This document shows, piece by piece, positions 1 to 8,738 of a stretch of 64,000 nucleotides of DNA. Numbering within the stretch: the stretch's first letter is position 1; every line of letters begins with the position of its first letter. Both the position numbers and the translations under genes were made by a program. Below the pieces are notes generated by a model. It worked only from the letters and a program-made list of their open reading frames with translations. It was not told the origin of the DNA and searched no databases. This stretch comes from Diploptera punctata (taxonomy: Eukaryota; Arthropoda; Insecta; Blattodea; Blaberidae), in the NCBI GenBank assembly GCA_030220185.1, contig JASPKZ010009699.1, positions 1-64,000 on the forward strand, in the 5' to 3' direction.

Positions 1-432
1 CTCTTCCTTTAAGGGAGGAAAGGGTATTACGAGTATTTGAGAATAAAGTTCTTAGGAAAAATTTTTGGACCAAAGAGAGATGAACAGACAGGTGAATGGA
101 GAAGACTGCATAACAGTGCATTACATGGTCTTTATAGGAAGCCAGATATAATGAGAACAGTTAAGTCTCGTAGACTGCGATGGGCAGGACATGTGGCTCG
201 TATGGGGAATGAAATACGTGCATGGAAGCTTCTTGTAGGAAAACCAGAGGGAAAACGCCCAGTTGGTAGACCAAGAATGAGGTGGGAGAATAATATTAAC
301 TACGATTTAAGGGAAGTAGATTATACAGGGGATGATGGGAAAACATTGGTTCAGGATAGGGATATATGGAGAGCTTATGTCCGCGCGGCCATGAACCTAC
401 GGGTTCGATAGTGCCAGTGAGTTAGTTAGTTA
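1..432 (+). mobile_element. RTE-A non-LTR retrotransposon, 3' end (copy 1)
   Basis: This is the C-terminal end of a reverse transcriptase frame (open from 37 to 411), 5'-truncated by the window edge. It reads through RLRWAGHVARMGNE and GRPRMRWENNINYDL, then RAAMNLRVR and a stop. The tail is CAGTGAGTTAGTTAGTT, a tetranucleotide simple repeat as at other RTE-A ends in this window. The RLRW.GHV.RM and GRPR.RW blocks are common at the end of RTE-type RTs. No catalytic part is present. Confidence 0.85.
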
Positions 433-718
433 ATAATTTGCTATAATATTTTACAGTTAACGACGTATTAATTTAAATACTTTTTTTATACGGCATGCTA
501 AAATAGCAGCCTCTTTCCCATGTGTTAAATTTTTAACACAATGCTATCGATTGTCAAAATGACTACCAAATACTGGATGGAAATAATATAAATGCACAGA
601 TTTTAAGTATGCAATCATTGTGATAAACATAATCAAAATTTCTTATACATTTGACCGCAAATGTACAGTTTCCTCAGAAAAAAATCTAAGTAACTCAATG
701 TCACTATCCAACTCATAA
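433..718. other. AT-rich spacer, nothing recognised
   Basis: AT-rich DNA with no open frame, RNA gene or repeat that I recognise. Confidence 0.4.
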
Positions 719-975
719 GTTCATGGCCGCGCGGACATAATCTCTCCACACATTCCTATCCTGAGATAATATCTTCCAATCATACCTTGTATAATTTACT
801 TGCCTCAGATCATATTTAGTATTATTCTTCCACCTCATTCTTGGTCATTTTTCCTCTAGTTTTCTTACAATAAGCTTCAATGCCCTTCTTTCATAACCCA
901 TTCGTGATGCATGGCCTGCCAATCGCAATCTACGAGGCTCAACTGTAATATTTTCGTACCTACGTAAATTTATTG
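719..975 (-). mobile_element. RTE-A fragment, degenerate (copy 2)
   Basis: It contains the reverse complement of the RTE-A terminal block, including the motif that reads GGCCGCGCGGACATAA on the plus strand and the GRPR/RLR coding area. It is clearly more diverged than copy 1 and lacks an open frame. The exact inner boundary is unclear. Confidence 0.7.
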
Positions 976-1389
976 GTGCATTACTTTATAATGAGGGCAG
1001 GTATCAGTCAGAGTTTCAAACATAGGAGACGTGAACTGGAACTTTTTTTCTTTAATTTTTTTTATCTCATGTTCTATTTTAACATAAATTAGACTAAAAA
1101 TGACATATCAAATAAAACATTTTTATTTATATTGTCAGAAGGTGAAATTGTCAAAATACAGATGGATAATATGTACTATATTTCAATTTTAAGAAATATT
1201 TACAAATTTCTACTTTATACTATGTATATTTCAATTAGATATACAATTTGATTTTTTAAATGTATTTACAAAATATTTTTCATCAATTCCAAAAATTAAT
1301 TGTCTGTATCACTTTGTCCTTGAGGCAATCCTCTAATGAGGAAAGTTGTATCTAATAAAAAAAATAAATAAAAAAATTAGTTCCATTTC
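976..1389. other. AT-rich spacer, nothing recognised
   Basis: AT-rich sequence. No coding signal or shared repeat noticed. Confidence 0.35.
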
Positions 1390-1556
1390 ACGCCTCCTAC
1401 ATACTGTGTCAACATCGCAAGGAAACTCTCAACATTTGCATACCAAAACCTACCTTGAAACTTCTCCCAAAGAAGCGTTGTTATCTACAAAGGCCATGTA
1501 CAAGAAAGTGTCTGCCGTTTTTAACTACAAGGCACAAAAATCATAGCCAGAATCCA
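1390..1556 (-). repeat. Dispersed repeat shared with 6545-6700
   Basis: The segment around GCCGTTTTTAACTACAAGGC and the nearby CCTACCTTGAAACTTCTCCC recur in opposite orientation at about 6,560-6,680. It is an old interspersed repeat of unknown class. The short open frame across it (1346-1546) does not look coding. Confidence 0.45.
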
Positions 1557-1744
1557 TCAAAAAAGTAAAAGTGAAATAAAACGCTGGGCAGATAGATATA
1601 AAGAAATTTACATAGAAAAAGAGATAAAGAGAAAGGAAAGAAAGATAAATACAAACAAGAGTCAGGAAGAAATATATAAAGATTAAAACAATGAGGCAAA
1701 AGAGAAAAAGAGAGAAGGAAACGAGCAGAGAAAAAATGAGAAAA

Positions 1745-1766
1745 TTGTAGATATAGACGGAGAGAA

Positions 1767-1814
<48 letters not shown>

Positions 1815-1960
1815 CCTTGGAAAGAAAGAATTGTTCAAAGAGAGACAGAGAGAGTGAACGAGAGAAAAAGAAGGAGAGAATGAAAGAAAGCGTGAGAAAT
1901 AGATAAAATGGCAACAAGTAAACTAATTAGATACAGAAGGAGAAAGAGAGAGGGAGAGAG

Positions 1961-2032
<72 letters not shown>

Positions 2033-2033
2033 G

Positions 2034-2068
<35 letters not shown>

Positions 2069-2088
2069 TTGGAAGGAAAAATTGTTCA

Positions 2089-2120
<32 letters not shown>

Positions 2121-2214
2121 AAGTGTGAGTGAACGAAAGAAAAAGAAGGAAAGAATGAAAGAAAACTTGAGGAATAGATAAAATGTCAATAAGTAAACTA
2201 ATTGGATATAGAAG

Positions 2215-2285
<71 letters not shown>

Positions 2286-2290
2286 CGAAA
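1745..2290. repeat. (GA)n microsatellite block with near-duplicated spacers
   Basis: Three long GA runs (about 1768-1811, 1965-2085 and 2218-2280) are separated by related purine-rich spacers containing AAAAAGAAGGA and AATAGATAAAATG. This looks like duplication of a GA tract with its flank. All frames through it are low-complexity artefacts. Confidence 0.9.
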
Positions 2291-2690
2291 GAAAAAGAAG
2301 AAAAGAATGAAAGAAAACGTGAGAAAGAAATAAACAAAATGACAATAAGTAAGCTAATATCATGAATAATCTCCCATACCATGTATATAAGCTGATAGTT
2401 GTATGTAATCTCTAGACATGCAGCCCCTAGTTATGTATGCAACACGTATATGAACATGTAACACATCTGTACACAATACAATATTCTCATGAGTCTCATT
2501 AATGAACACCCTAATGACGTCATATTTACATACTGATACATATCCTACTTGGACAGTCTGCAGTATATCACTAACGTTTTAAACAGACCTACAGCATGAA
2601 AAGAGCATGTATTTCACGGCCTACTGAATCTATTAGATTCAAATTCTCAGGGGACATTTAACTACTCCTTGTGCACTATTTGACGAAGGA
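2291..2690. other. Spacer, nothing recognised
   Basis: Mixed AT-rich sequence with no recognised gene or repeat. Confidence 0.35.
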
Positions 2691-2816
2691 CTTTATCATA
2701 AGTAATGCCACGAGTGATTTCCAAATTATCGATAAATTCACGACTCACGAAGTGAGGAGTGAATTTATCTAGAGAATTTGGAAATCAAGAGTGGCATTTG
2801 TGTTAGGACTATTTAA
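2691..2816. repeat. Palindrome joined to TIR-core copy A
   Basis: The inverted arms are TAATGCCACGAGTGATTTCC..ATAAATTCA and TGAATTTATCT..GGAAATCAAGAGTGGCATT. They form a long imperfect hairpin with a short loop near 2745. The same palindrome lies beside most other TIR-core copies, at 3426, 12540, 22120, 22815, 33065 and 34070. Confidence 0.8.
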
Positions 2817-3425
2817 CGAATAAAATTAAGCTGTTTACTCACAAATCATTAATTAAATATAGTTATTTTAAAATATTTATATATTTAATGTAAACGGCGA
2901 TATTTGAAAACAAATGAGAAGCGATACGTACGCTTCATCTGCTTCTTTTGTTTATCACTGCAACCAGATCATACTATTTATTGCCAAAGGAACGCAATAT
3001 TGTAAGAATGCTCTCTAGTGGAGAAAAAATGAAACACATCAAACTATATTAATTCATTTCTGATGTCGTATGATGTAAATATGGCAATTATATTTTTCTG
3101 GATTATTACCTGGGAAAAAATACATTTAAGAAAGTGCAAACAGTGGTTTCTTTTTTTGGTGGTATAATCAATTGCTACAAATGTTTTTATATTAACTCTT
3201 CATGCACTATATATACAATCTGGTAGCCGTATTTCCCACAGGCTCAGTCACTGCAAAATAATGGTCAGACCTGTTCAGAATATTAAAAAGGAGAAGCTTT
3301 GTTTAATATGGTAATTATAACATTGATAAATATTTCGTGAAACACGACTCTGATTGGTTGTGAAACAGAAATCATTGAAACGTGATTGGCCATTGAGTCC
3401 CATTTCGGGCATGAGTTAAATAGTC
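2817..3425 (+). mobile_element. TIR-core non-autonomous DNA element, copy A
   Basis: Begins GACTATTTAACGAATAAAATT and ends CATGAGTTAAATAGTC, so the outermost 11 bp are inverted repeats. The interior is AT-rich and non-coding. Further copies lie at 12040-12640(-), 22117-22815, 22816-23592, 32940-34140(-) and 60738-61345. Lack of coding capacity and the terminal inverted repeats suggest a MITE-like element. Confidence 0.75.
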
Positions 3426-3708
3426 ATAAGTAATGCCACGAGTGATTTCCAATTTATCTAGAGAATTTGGAAACCAAGAGTGGCATTTGTTAGGACTATT
3501 TAACGAATAAAATTAACTGTTTACTCACAAATCATTGTTTAACTATAGTTATTTTAAAATATGTACATATTTAATGTAAACGGCGATGTTTGAAAACAAA
3601 TGTGAAACGATTGGTACGCTTCATTTGCTTCTTTGTTTATCACTGCAACCAGATCATATTATTAATTGCCAAAGGAACGCAATATTATAAGAATGCATAC
3701 TAAACAAT
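3426..3708 (+). mobile_element. TIR-core copy B, truncated and in tandem with copy A
   Basis: The palindrome (3426-3493) follows directly on copy A, then the core restarts with GACTATTTAACG at 3494 and breaks off near AAGAATGCAT. The abrupt end lies beside a SINE-B insertion, but core sequence does not resume after the SINE. Confidence 0.7.
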
Positions 3709-4060
3709 AATCCGATTCCGATTGAGGGTCTTTCCACTTTTCAGCGGTTGCCCTTTTACCAGCCGGCTGCTGGCCCTTCACATCCACATGTGTCAATCAC
3801 AGAGGTAGATGATCAACAGCCAATGTAGGGGTGACATGTGGTTAGCATGTCGAGTCCCCCAGTCGTTATAGCTGGTTCCTCAACCTGGAGCCGCTACTTA
3901 TTGTAGCTACCCAATTGCCTCACGATGCTGGGTGGGCACCGGTCCCATACTGGCCGAAATACCATGAGAAAATTTCTTCCCCCATGGAGACTCGAACCAG
4001 CGCAAGTCCCGTAGCTCTGCCTTAACCGCTCGGCTACGGCGCGGGACACTAAACAATAAT
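3709..4060 (-). mobile_element. SINE-B, tRNA-derived, with 13-bp target-site duplication
   Basis: ACTAAACAATAAT occurs at 3709-3721 and again at 4048-4060, so the inserted element is 3722-4047. On the minus strand it starts GTCCCGCGCCGTAGCCGAGC. It has a pol III A box (TAGCCGAGCGGTTAAGGC) and B box (GGTTCGAGTCTCC), followed by a tRNA-unrelated body. The head lacks about 15 nt of the anticodon region that the 18,402 copy keeps. Confidence 0.88.
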
Positions 4061-4074
4061 GAGAATCAAATAAA

Positions 4075-4299
4075 TTAAATATAATTAAAATTAAAATAAT
4101 GGAAGAATATATACTCAGAGGAATAACAGCTGGAATCTACTATACATAAAGAAGAAACGAAAACAAACACACAAAGAAAGTAATAAACTCTAATGAATTA
4201 ATATATCGCTGATTTATACAGTAAGACATTATGTAAATATATTGACAAATCTTAATACTATTTTTATGAAATAATGAAAGAAATAACAAATCATTTATT
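4075..4299 (-). mobile_element. LINE-J 3' UTR remnant
   Basis: The stretch with GAATAACAGCT..AATCTACTATACATAAA and AAAGTAATAAACT matches part of the LINE-J 3' region at 42,660-42,790, also in minus orientation. It is non-coding. Confidence 0.55.
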
Positions 4300-4420
4300 A
4301 TTGTTCCTAGGTATTTGAATTCAGCCATTTCTTCAAAATTTACCTCATTTGTCATTAACTGTCTTTTTCCATTATAATAATGCATTTTTCTCTGTGGTCA
4401 TATATTTCGTTTTATTGATA

Positions 4421-4425
<5 letters not shown>
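4300..4425 (-). mobile_element. RTE-A internal fragment
   Basis: The minus strand encodes the AEFKYLGTII block and the segment upstream of it, as in the other RTE-A copies. It stops at a (TTA)n run at 4420-4456. The copy is short and broken. Confidence 0.6.
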
Positions 4426-4457
<32 letters not shown>

Positions 4458-4482
4458 TCACAACTTTTATAATTATTTTCTT

Positions 4483-5275
4483 CTTCTTCTTCTTCTTCTT
4501 CTTCTTCGGCTTTCCCCCACTTATAGGTTTGCCGTCTTCAGTTTCCATTTATCTCTATCATTCCAATCTCCCTCTTCCAAATTCCGATCATCCATTATAG
4601 TTCTGACGTAGGTTTTCCATTTCCATGTTGATCTGCCACGTTTATTTCTTCCAGGGGGGTGACCATTGGTATATATTTTGTGACCATCTTTCATTTTCCA
4701 TTCTTTGTACATGGCCATACCATTTAAGTGTTTGATTTTCAATTCTCTTAACAACAGATGTGGTGACATTCATTTCTCTCCAAAGGAATTCATTCCTTAT
4801 TTGATCCTGTCTTGTTTTTTGGAGGCTTCTTCTAAAATAATCAAATTCAACTGTTCTAATTTTGTTCTTTTGTAATTCCGTCAAAGACCAAGTTTCACTT
4901 CCATATAACAAAATATTCTGTATTATGCTCTTATAAATTTTCATTTTAGTTTCCTTTGTAATATTTTTATTCCAAATTATTCCATGTAATGTCTTAGTTG
5001 CATTTTTTGCCATTGCAATTTTAGTCTGTACATCTCTCTCACAGGTACCAAAATTTGTAATTATTCACCCAAGATATTTAAAAAATTCACACTTCTTTAT
5101 TTTCCCTGTTTCAAGTATGAGGTCATCCACATCCTTTCCCAAACACATATATTCTGTTTTCTGTAAATTTATATTCAGTCCCCATTTTTTATATTCTTCC
5201 ATTAGTTTATTTATCATATATTTCATATCATCTTCATCCCCTGCAAAAATTATTTGATCATCTACAAACAATTAT
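4483..5275 (-). mobile_element. RTE-B retrotransposon 3' half with a (GAA)n tail
   Basis: Reading minus from 5275, the frame runs LFVDDQIIFAGDEDD (the YADD catalytic box with V for A), ILETGKIKKCEFFKYLG, LLYGSETWSLT, LKWYGHVQRMENERW and W.RKTYVRTIMDDRNLEEG-like sequence. It ends at TCTTC repeats, which are (GAA)n on the sense strand. Frames break near 5040 and 4700, so it is dead. A second copy lies at 24,866-25,345. Confidence 0.82.
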
Positions 5276-5560
5276 TTTAAAAGGTAAAATGTTAACACAG
5301 CAGATTGTAGAAAGCCATTGGTAGTAGGCGGCTAGGGATCTGATATTTTCTGACGATCGGTACGAGATGTCAGCAGGATTGCCATCCTTAAGTGACAACT
5401 GCCTTAACCCCTTTAACCCCTTGCATTCATTCTTCTTCTTCTTCTTCACTTCCTGTTTTAGGCAAGAGTTGCCTGTTCCGTCTTCAGTAATAGATCTAAG
5501 ACCATCTCTTCCGAGGACGTCCGACATCTCTTCTTCCTCTCGGAAAATAATGGAAGATTT
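5276..5560 (-). mobile_element. RT-derived 3' end fragment with internal (TTC)n
   Basis: The minus frame 5258-5527 includes MSDVLGRDGLRSITEDGTGN followed by a (GAA)n run. This resembles the ends of RT-derived ORFs that terminate in purine triplet tails. The part from 5276 to 5400 is not recognised. Confidence 0.4.
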
Positions 5561-5985
5561 TATTTGGTAATCTACTTTCTTCCATTCTTTCTACATGTTC
5601 TTTCCACAGTATCTAATTTTTTTTGTCTTAATATGACAGCATGCTCCACTACAGTTTTTTGCAGTACTACATGCTTTGGTTTAGCAATATTAAAACATCT
5701 TTATCATTTTATGTGTGTTGATATTCCTGACTATGAATTTATAGTGTTCTTTACTAGTTCTAAAGTGTGAAATTATTTTTCTATTTTCGATTCCTTAAAT
5801 TATAATTTTGAGTTGTTGTGACGCTAAATTGTTCTATTTAGTTATGGTTGTTACTTGTATTTCAAACAATGCTCTCTGTTAATTATACTTAAGCAAGTTA
5901 TGGTTCCTCTTGGCACTAACAAGTTATGATTAATATTTACAGTAGCTTGATATTGTTCCTATTAGCACTTACTTAACCCTCAAAT
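5561..5985. other. Spacer, nothing recognised
   Basis: AT-rich. The open frame at 5564-5770 has no recognisable domain and is probably chance. Confidence 0.3.
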
Positions 5986-6260
5986 TGGCGAAACAATACT
6001 TTCTAGTGCCCGTCATTCAAGTTCCACAGCATCTTGTTGTTAAATATCTTTTCTTTTATGGAGTAGATCTGCAGTTCTTCACGGATATCCTCGTTTCTTA
6101 TCTGGTCCATTCTAGTGCAGCCTGTTACTCTTCTTAAAATTTCATCTCGGCTGCTTGGATTTTACTTTCTTGTTTGGTAGTGGTAATCCAAGATTCACTC
6201 CCATACAAAAGGACAGGGACAGCCATTGTTTTACAAAATGTTAATTTTGTTTGTTTATGG
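5986..6260 (-). mobile_element. RTE-C-like RT fragment
   Basis: The minus strand reads TMAVPVLLYGSESWITTTKQ and then ESKIQAAEMKF. One base change later, a frame resembling CTRMDQIRNEDIREEL continues. This is the YGSE.W block of a non-LTR RT, related to the copy at 7400-7805. It is frameshifted. Confidence 0.65.
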
Positions 6261-6544
6261 GCTTTATTATTCAATGTTCTATTTCATATTATTCAATGCA
6301 TTCATTTATGCTAGAAACTGTGTTAACCGCAGGGTCATAATGTCGTCTGAGAATTAGGTCAGTTAATTTCTAACCTAAATCGGGACATGAACCTGCTCTC
6401 ATTTAAACTATAGGGAAGTAATGTAACTCCTTATTTGGTGAAATGGATAACCTTACAACCTCAACCTATCCGCTTGCGTGTGCCGCCATAATCCACTCCA
6501 CTTTAATCAAGCAGGGAGTCCGTCTGCTTCATACTGTTAGTTGC
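6261..6544. other. Spacer with a possible degenerate tRNA-like SINE end
   Basis: Around 6330-6420 the order 'GTCGTCTGAGAATTAGGTCAG' then 'CGGGACATGAACC' faintly recalls the SINE-E tail and head at 30,760-30,830. Too diverged to call. Confidence 0.2.
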
Positions 6545-6700
6545 CATTGCTGGATTCTGGCTTCGATTTCTGTGCCTTGCAGTTAAAAACGGCAGATAAT
6601 ATTTTTTTGGACACGACCTTGGTAGGTCTACATCACAACGCTCCCCTGTGAGAAATTTCAAGGTAGGTTTCGGCATGCAATAGTTAACAGTTCCTTTTTG
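6545..6700 (+). repeat. Dispersed repeat, partner of 1390-1556
   Basis: TTGCAGTTAAAAACGGCAGA and TTTCAAGGTAGG are found inverted at 1,440-1,540. Class unknown. Confidence 0.45.
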
Positions 6701-6723
6701 AGATAAAGAAAGAAAGAAAAAAA

Positions 6724-6800
6724 ATTGTTATTATTATTAATAGTAGTAGTAACAGTAGCAGTAGCAGCAGCAGCAGTAGTGGTAGTAGTAGTAGTATAGT
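6724..6800. repeat. Mixed trinucleotide repeat (ATT/AGT/AGC)
   Basis: Interrupted TTA, TAG and CAG triplets, all related by single substitutions. Confidence 0.8.
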
Positions 6801-7195
6801 CGGCTCAGGCATTTACTTTACAGACGGCATCAAAGGCAGCTGTTTCCCTTTGGATTAAAAAATACATTGTTACTGCCAGGCAGAGCCGGGGAGTTGTTAG
6901 AGGCTTCTAAGACGCCGCTCCAATCACTAAAAACTGAAAACAATTCTCTGCCAATAATGTCTTTGAATTTTTAAATGACGTTTCCATGTCTACTCCACGA
7001 GGATGTAATTATCTTAACAGCGTTGCAACTTTTGTATTTAGAAGTAACTTTAGTCGGTAAAAAAAATTATCCTAGTGAATATAACGTGACAACGCCGCTT
7101 GATATGCTAAATATAGTTGAGTTCTGGTAACTGTAGCCGTCTTGTGAAGCCGTGGCAGGTGGGGGAAGAAACTAGTAGCCACGCAAAAACATTTT

Positions 7196-7199
<4 letters not shown>
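6801..7199. other. Spacer, nothing recognised
   Basis: No gene or shared repeat seen. Confidence 0.3.
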
Positions 7200-7241
<42 letters not shown>

Positions 7242-7402
7242 GTAATGTCCGTCGCCGTGGCGTAGTCGGTAGAGTCCCTACCTTCCACTCCGGCGACCCG
7301 GATTCGATTCCCGGCGGGGTGGGGATTTTAAAAATCTCCACTTTGGGTCAGGGTGGGTGTGTGCTGTCCCTAATGCTCACCTGAGTGCAGATTTCCTAAT
7401 AT
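7200..7402 (+). mobile_element. SINE-C, tRNA-headed, after an (AAT)n run
   Basis: After (AAT)n at 7200-7240, the sequence GTCGCCGTGGCGTAGTCGGT begins a tRNA-like head with an A box (TGGCGTAGTCGG) and B box (GATTCGATTCC). A roughly 90-bp body follows, ending in (ATA)n at 7400. The head folds into a plausible D arm and T arm. No flanking duplication was resolved because of the microsatellites. Confidence 0.65.
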
Positions 7403-7805
7403 AATAATAATAATAATAATCATCATCATCATCATCTGCATTCATGGATTAGGTCTGTTGACCCGTTCCGACTTCAGCCCATCTCTTTCTAGGTCTGCCC
7501 ACATCTCGGTTGCCTTTAGGTTTGTATTTTGTTATTTGTTTTGTATATCTATCTTCATTCATTCTGTCTATGTGTTGCTTCCATTTTTGTATATATGTAT
7601 CTATTTTATCAGTTATTGCAAATATGTCAAGTTCCTGTCTTATTTCTGTGTTCTTGATTCTGTCTTCCTTAGTGCACCCTTTAATAGATCTCAAAAATTT
7701 CATTTCTGCCGCCGTTATCCTACTTAGATCTTGTTTTTTACGTATCCAGGCTTCTGATTCATAGAGCAGTACCGGTACTGCCAGTGTTTTATAAAATTTC
7801 AATTG
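7403..7805 (-). mobile_element. RTE-C RT C-terminus with (GAT)n tail
   Basis: The minus frame 7449-7802 reads KFYKTLAVPVLLYESEAW, RITAAEMKFLRSIKGCT, WKQHIDRMNEDR and DVGRPRKRWAE. The sense-strand tail is GATGAT repeats at 7420-7436. The frame is open for 117 codons, but the element is only a 3' fragment. Confidence 0.82.
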
Positions 7806-7825
7806 GGTCTCTCTTGTTGTTTTAT

Positions 7826-7905
7826 AATAATAATAATAACAATAATAATAATAACAATAATAATAATAACAATAATAATCATAATAATTATAATAATCGC
7901 AATAA
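7826..7905. repeat. (AAT)n microsatellite with ACA variants
   Basis: Repeats of AATAATAAC and AAT abut the RTE-C copy. Confidence 0.9.
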
Positions 7906-8045
7906 AATAAACTGTTACAAACAAAAACGTTATTCTATAACGAACACTTCAAACTTATTAGACATCAGAACTATTCACAAACACAGAACTAATGCTAATA
8001 AATTTCATATCCAATTCCGTTGAGGTGTATATTCATAAGATAAAA

Positions 8046-8420
8046 AAAATTAAAAAATTAAATGTACCTTTTGGCAGTTTCCGTCGTCCTCAACTTTCTT
8101 AAAACGATGTATGTAAAATATTATTAAATGGAGGCCTTTCGGAAGTTAACTTCCATCATCAGCAGGATGAGTATGCGCTGCTAGCAGTTAAGACGCTGTA
8201 AACTTAGCAGGTCCTGATGCGTCCTGATTGAGTTACTACCGGAGACGCGTCAGGACCTGCATCGTCTACAACGTCTTAACTGCTAGTAGCGCATACTCAA
8301 CCTGCTGATGATGGATGTTAACTTCCGAAAGGCCTGCAGTTAATAATATTTTACATATATTACTTTAAAAAAGTTGAGGACTATGGCACCTGCCAAAAGG
8401 TACATTAAATTTTTTAATGT
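8046..8420. mobile_element. Foldback element, about 370 bp, almost wholly palindromic
   Basis: The left outer arm AATGTACCTTTTGGCAG mirrors CTGCCAAAAGGTACATT at the right. Inside, GGCCTTTCGGAAGTTAAC mirrors GTTAACTTCCGAAAGGCC, and the centre GCAGGTCCTGATGCGTC mirrors GACGCGTCAGGACCTGC. No coding frame is convincing. The GAGGCCTTTCGG block recurs in the hairpin at 30,950-31,195, so this is probably a foldback/MITE family. Confidence 0.8.
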
Positions 8421-8624
8421 TTGTCTTAACATAGAACTAGTAAATACGAAAATTCAACATGTAGCAACTGTTATGTTTTCACAAATGAGAGTACTTGCTG
8501 GCAGTACCTGCAACTCACCCTCCCCTCTTACAACACCATACACCCCTCAAAAGCGGCTACAAAAGCCAGAATTGCACTATACTTAAGCGTGGAGAATAGA
8601 CCTACCTAAATACAAAGCAAAGAG
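8421..8624. other. Spacer, nothing recognised
   Basis: Short sequence following the hairpin, with no signal seen. Confidence 0.3.
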
Positions 8625-8738
8625 CATCATTATCATCATCATATTCATGGTAGGCCATCGGCCTCTTCCGCTTTCAGAATTCATGTTCCCATCATCTTCT
8701 GGGACGTCCCACATCTCTATAGCCATGAAGTTGGTACA
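8625..8738 (-). mobile_element. RTE-E 3' end with (GAT)n tail
   Basis: CATCATCATATTCATGGTAG, GGCCATCGGCCTCTTCCG and GGGACGTCCCACATCTC are the reverse complement of an RTE 3' end of the kind seen at 7420-7500. The coding part continues into the tandem array. Confidence 0.6.

Noticed and set aside
1525..2382. Several open frames of 65-146 codons rich in Ser/Leu or Arg/Glu
   Set aside because: They are translations of the (GA)n microsatellite and have no complexity beyond the dinucleotide.
3709..4060. tRNA-Ser/Leu gene
   Set aside because: The tRNA-like part lacks the anticodon region and belongs to a repeated element with target-site duplications (SINE-B).
7784..8023. Open frames encoding long Asn, Ile, Leu or Tyr runs here and at 13104, 16717, 17521, 20153, 29132, 45480 and elsewhere
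   Set aside because: All are (ATT)n/(AAT)n microsatellites read in different frames.
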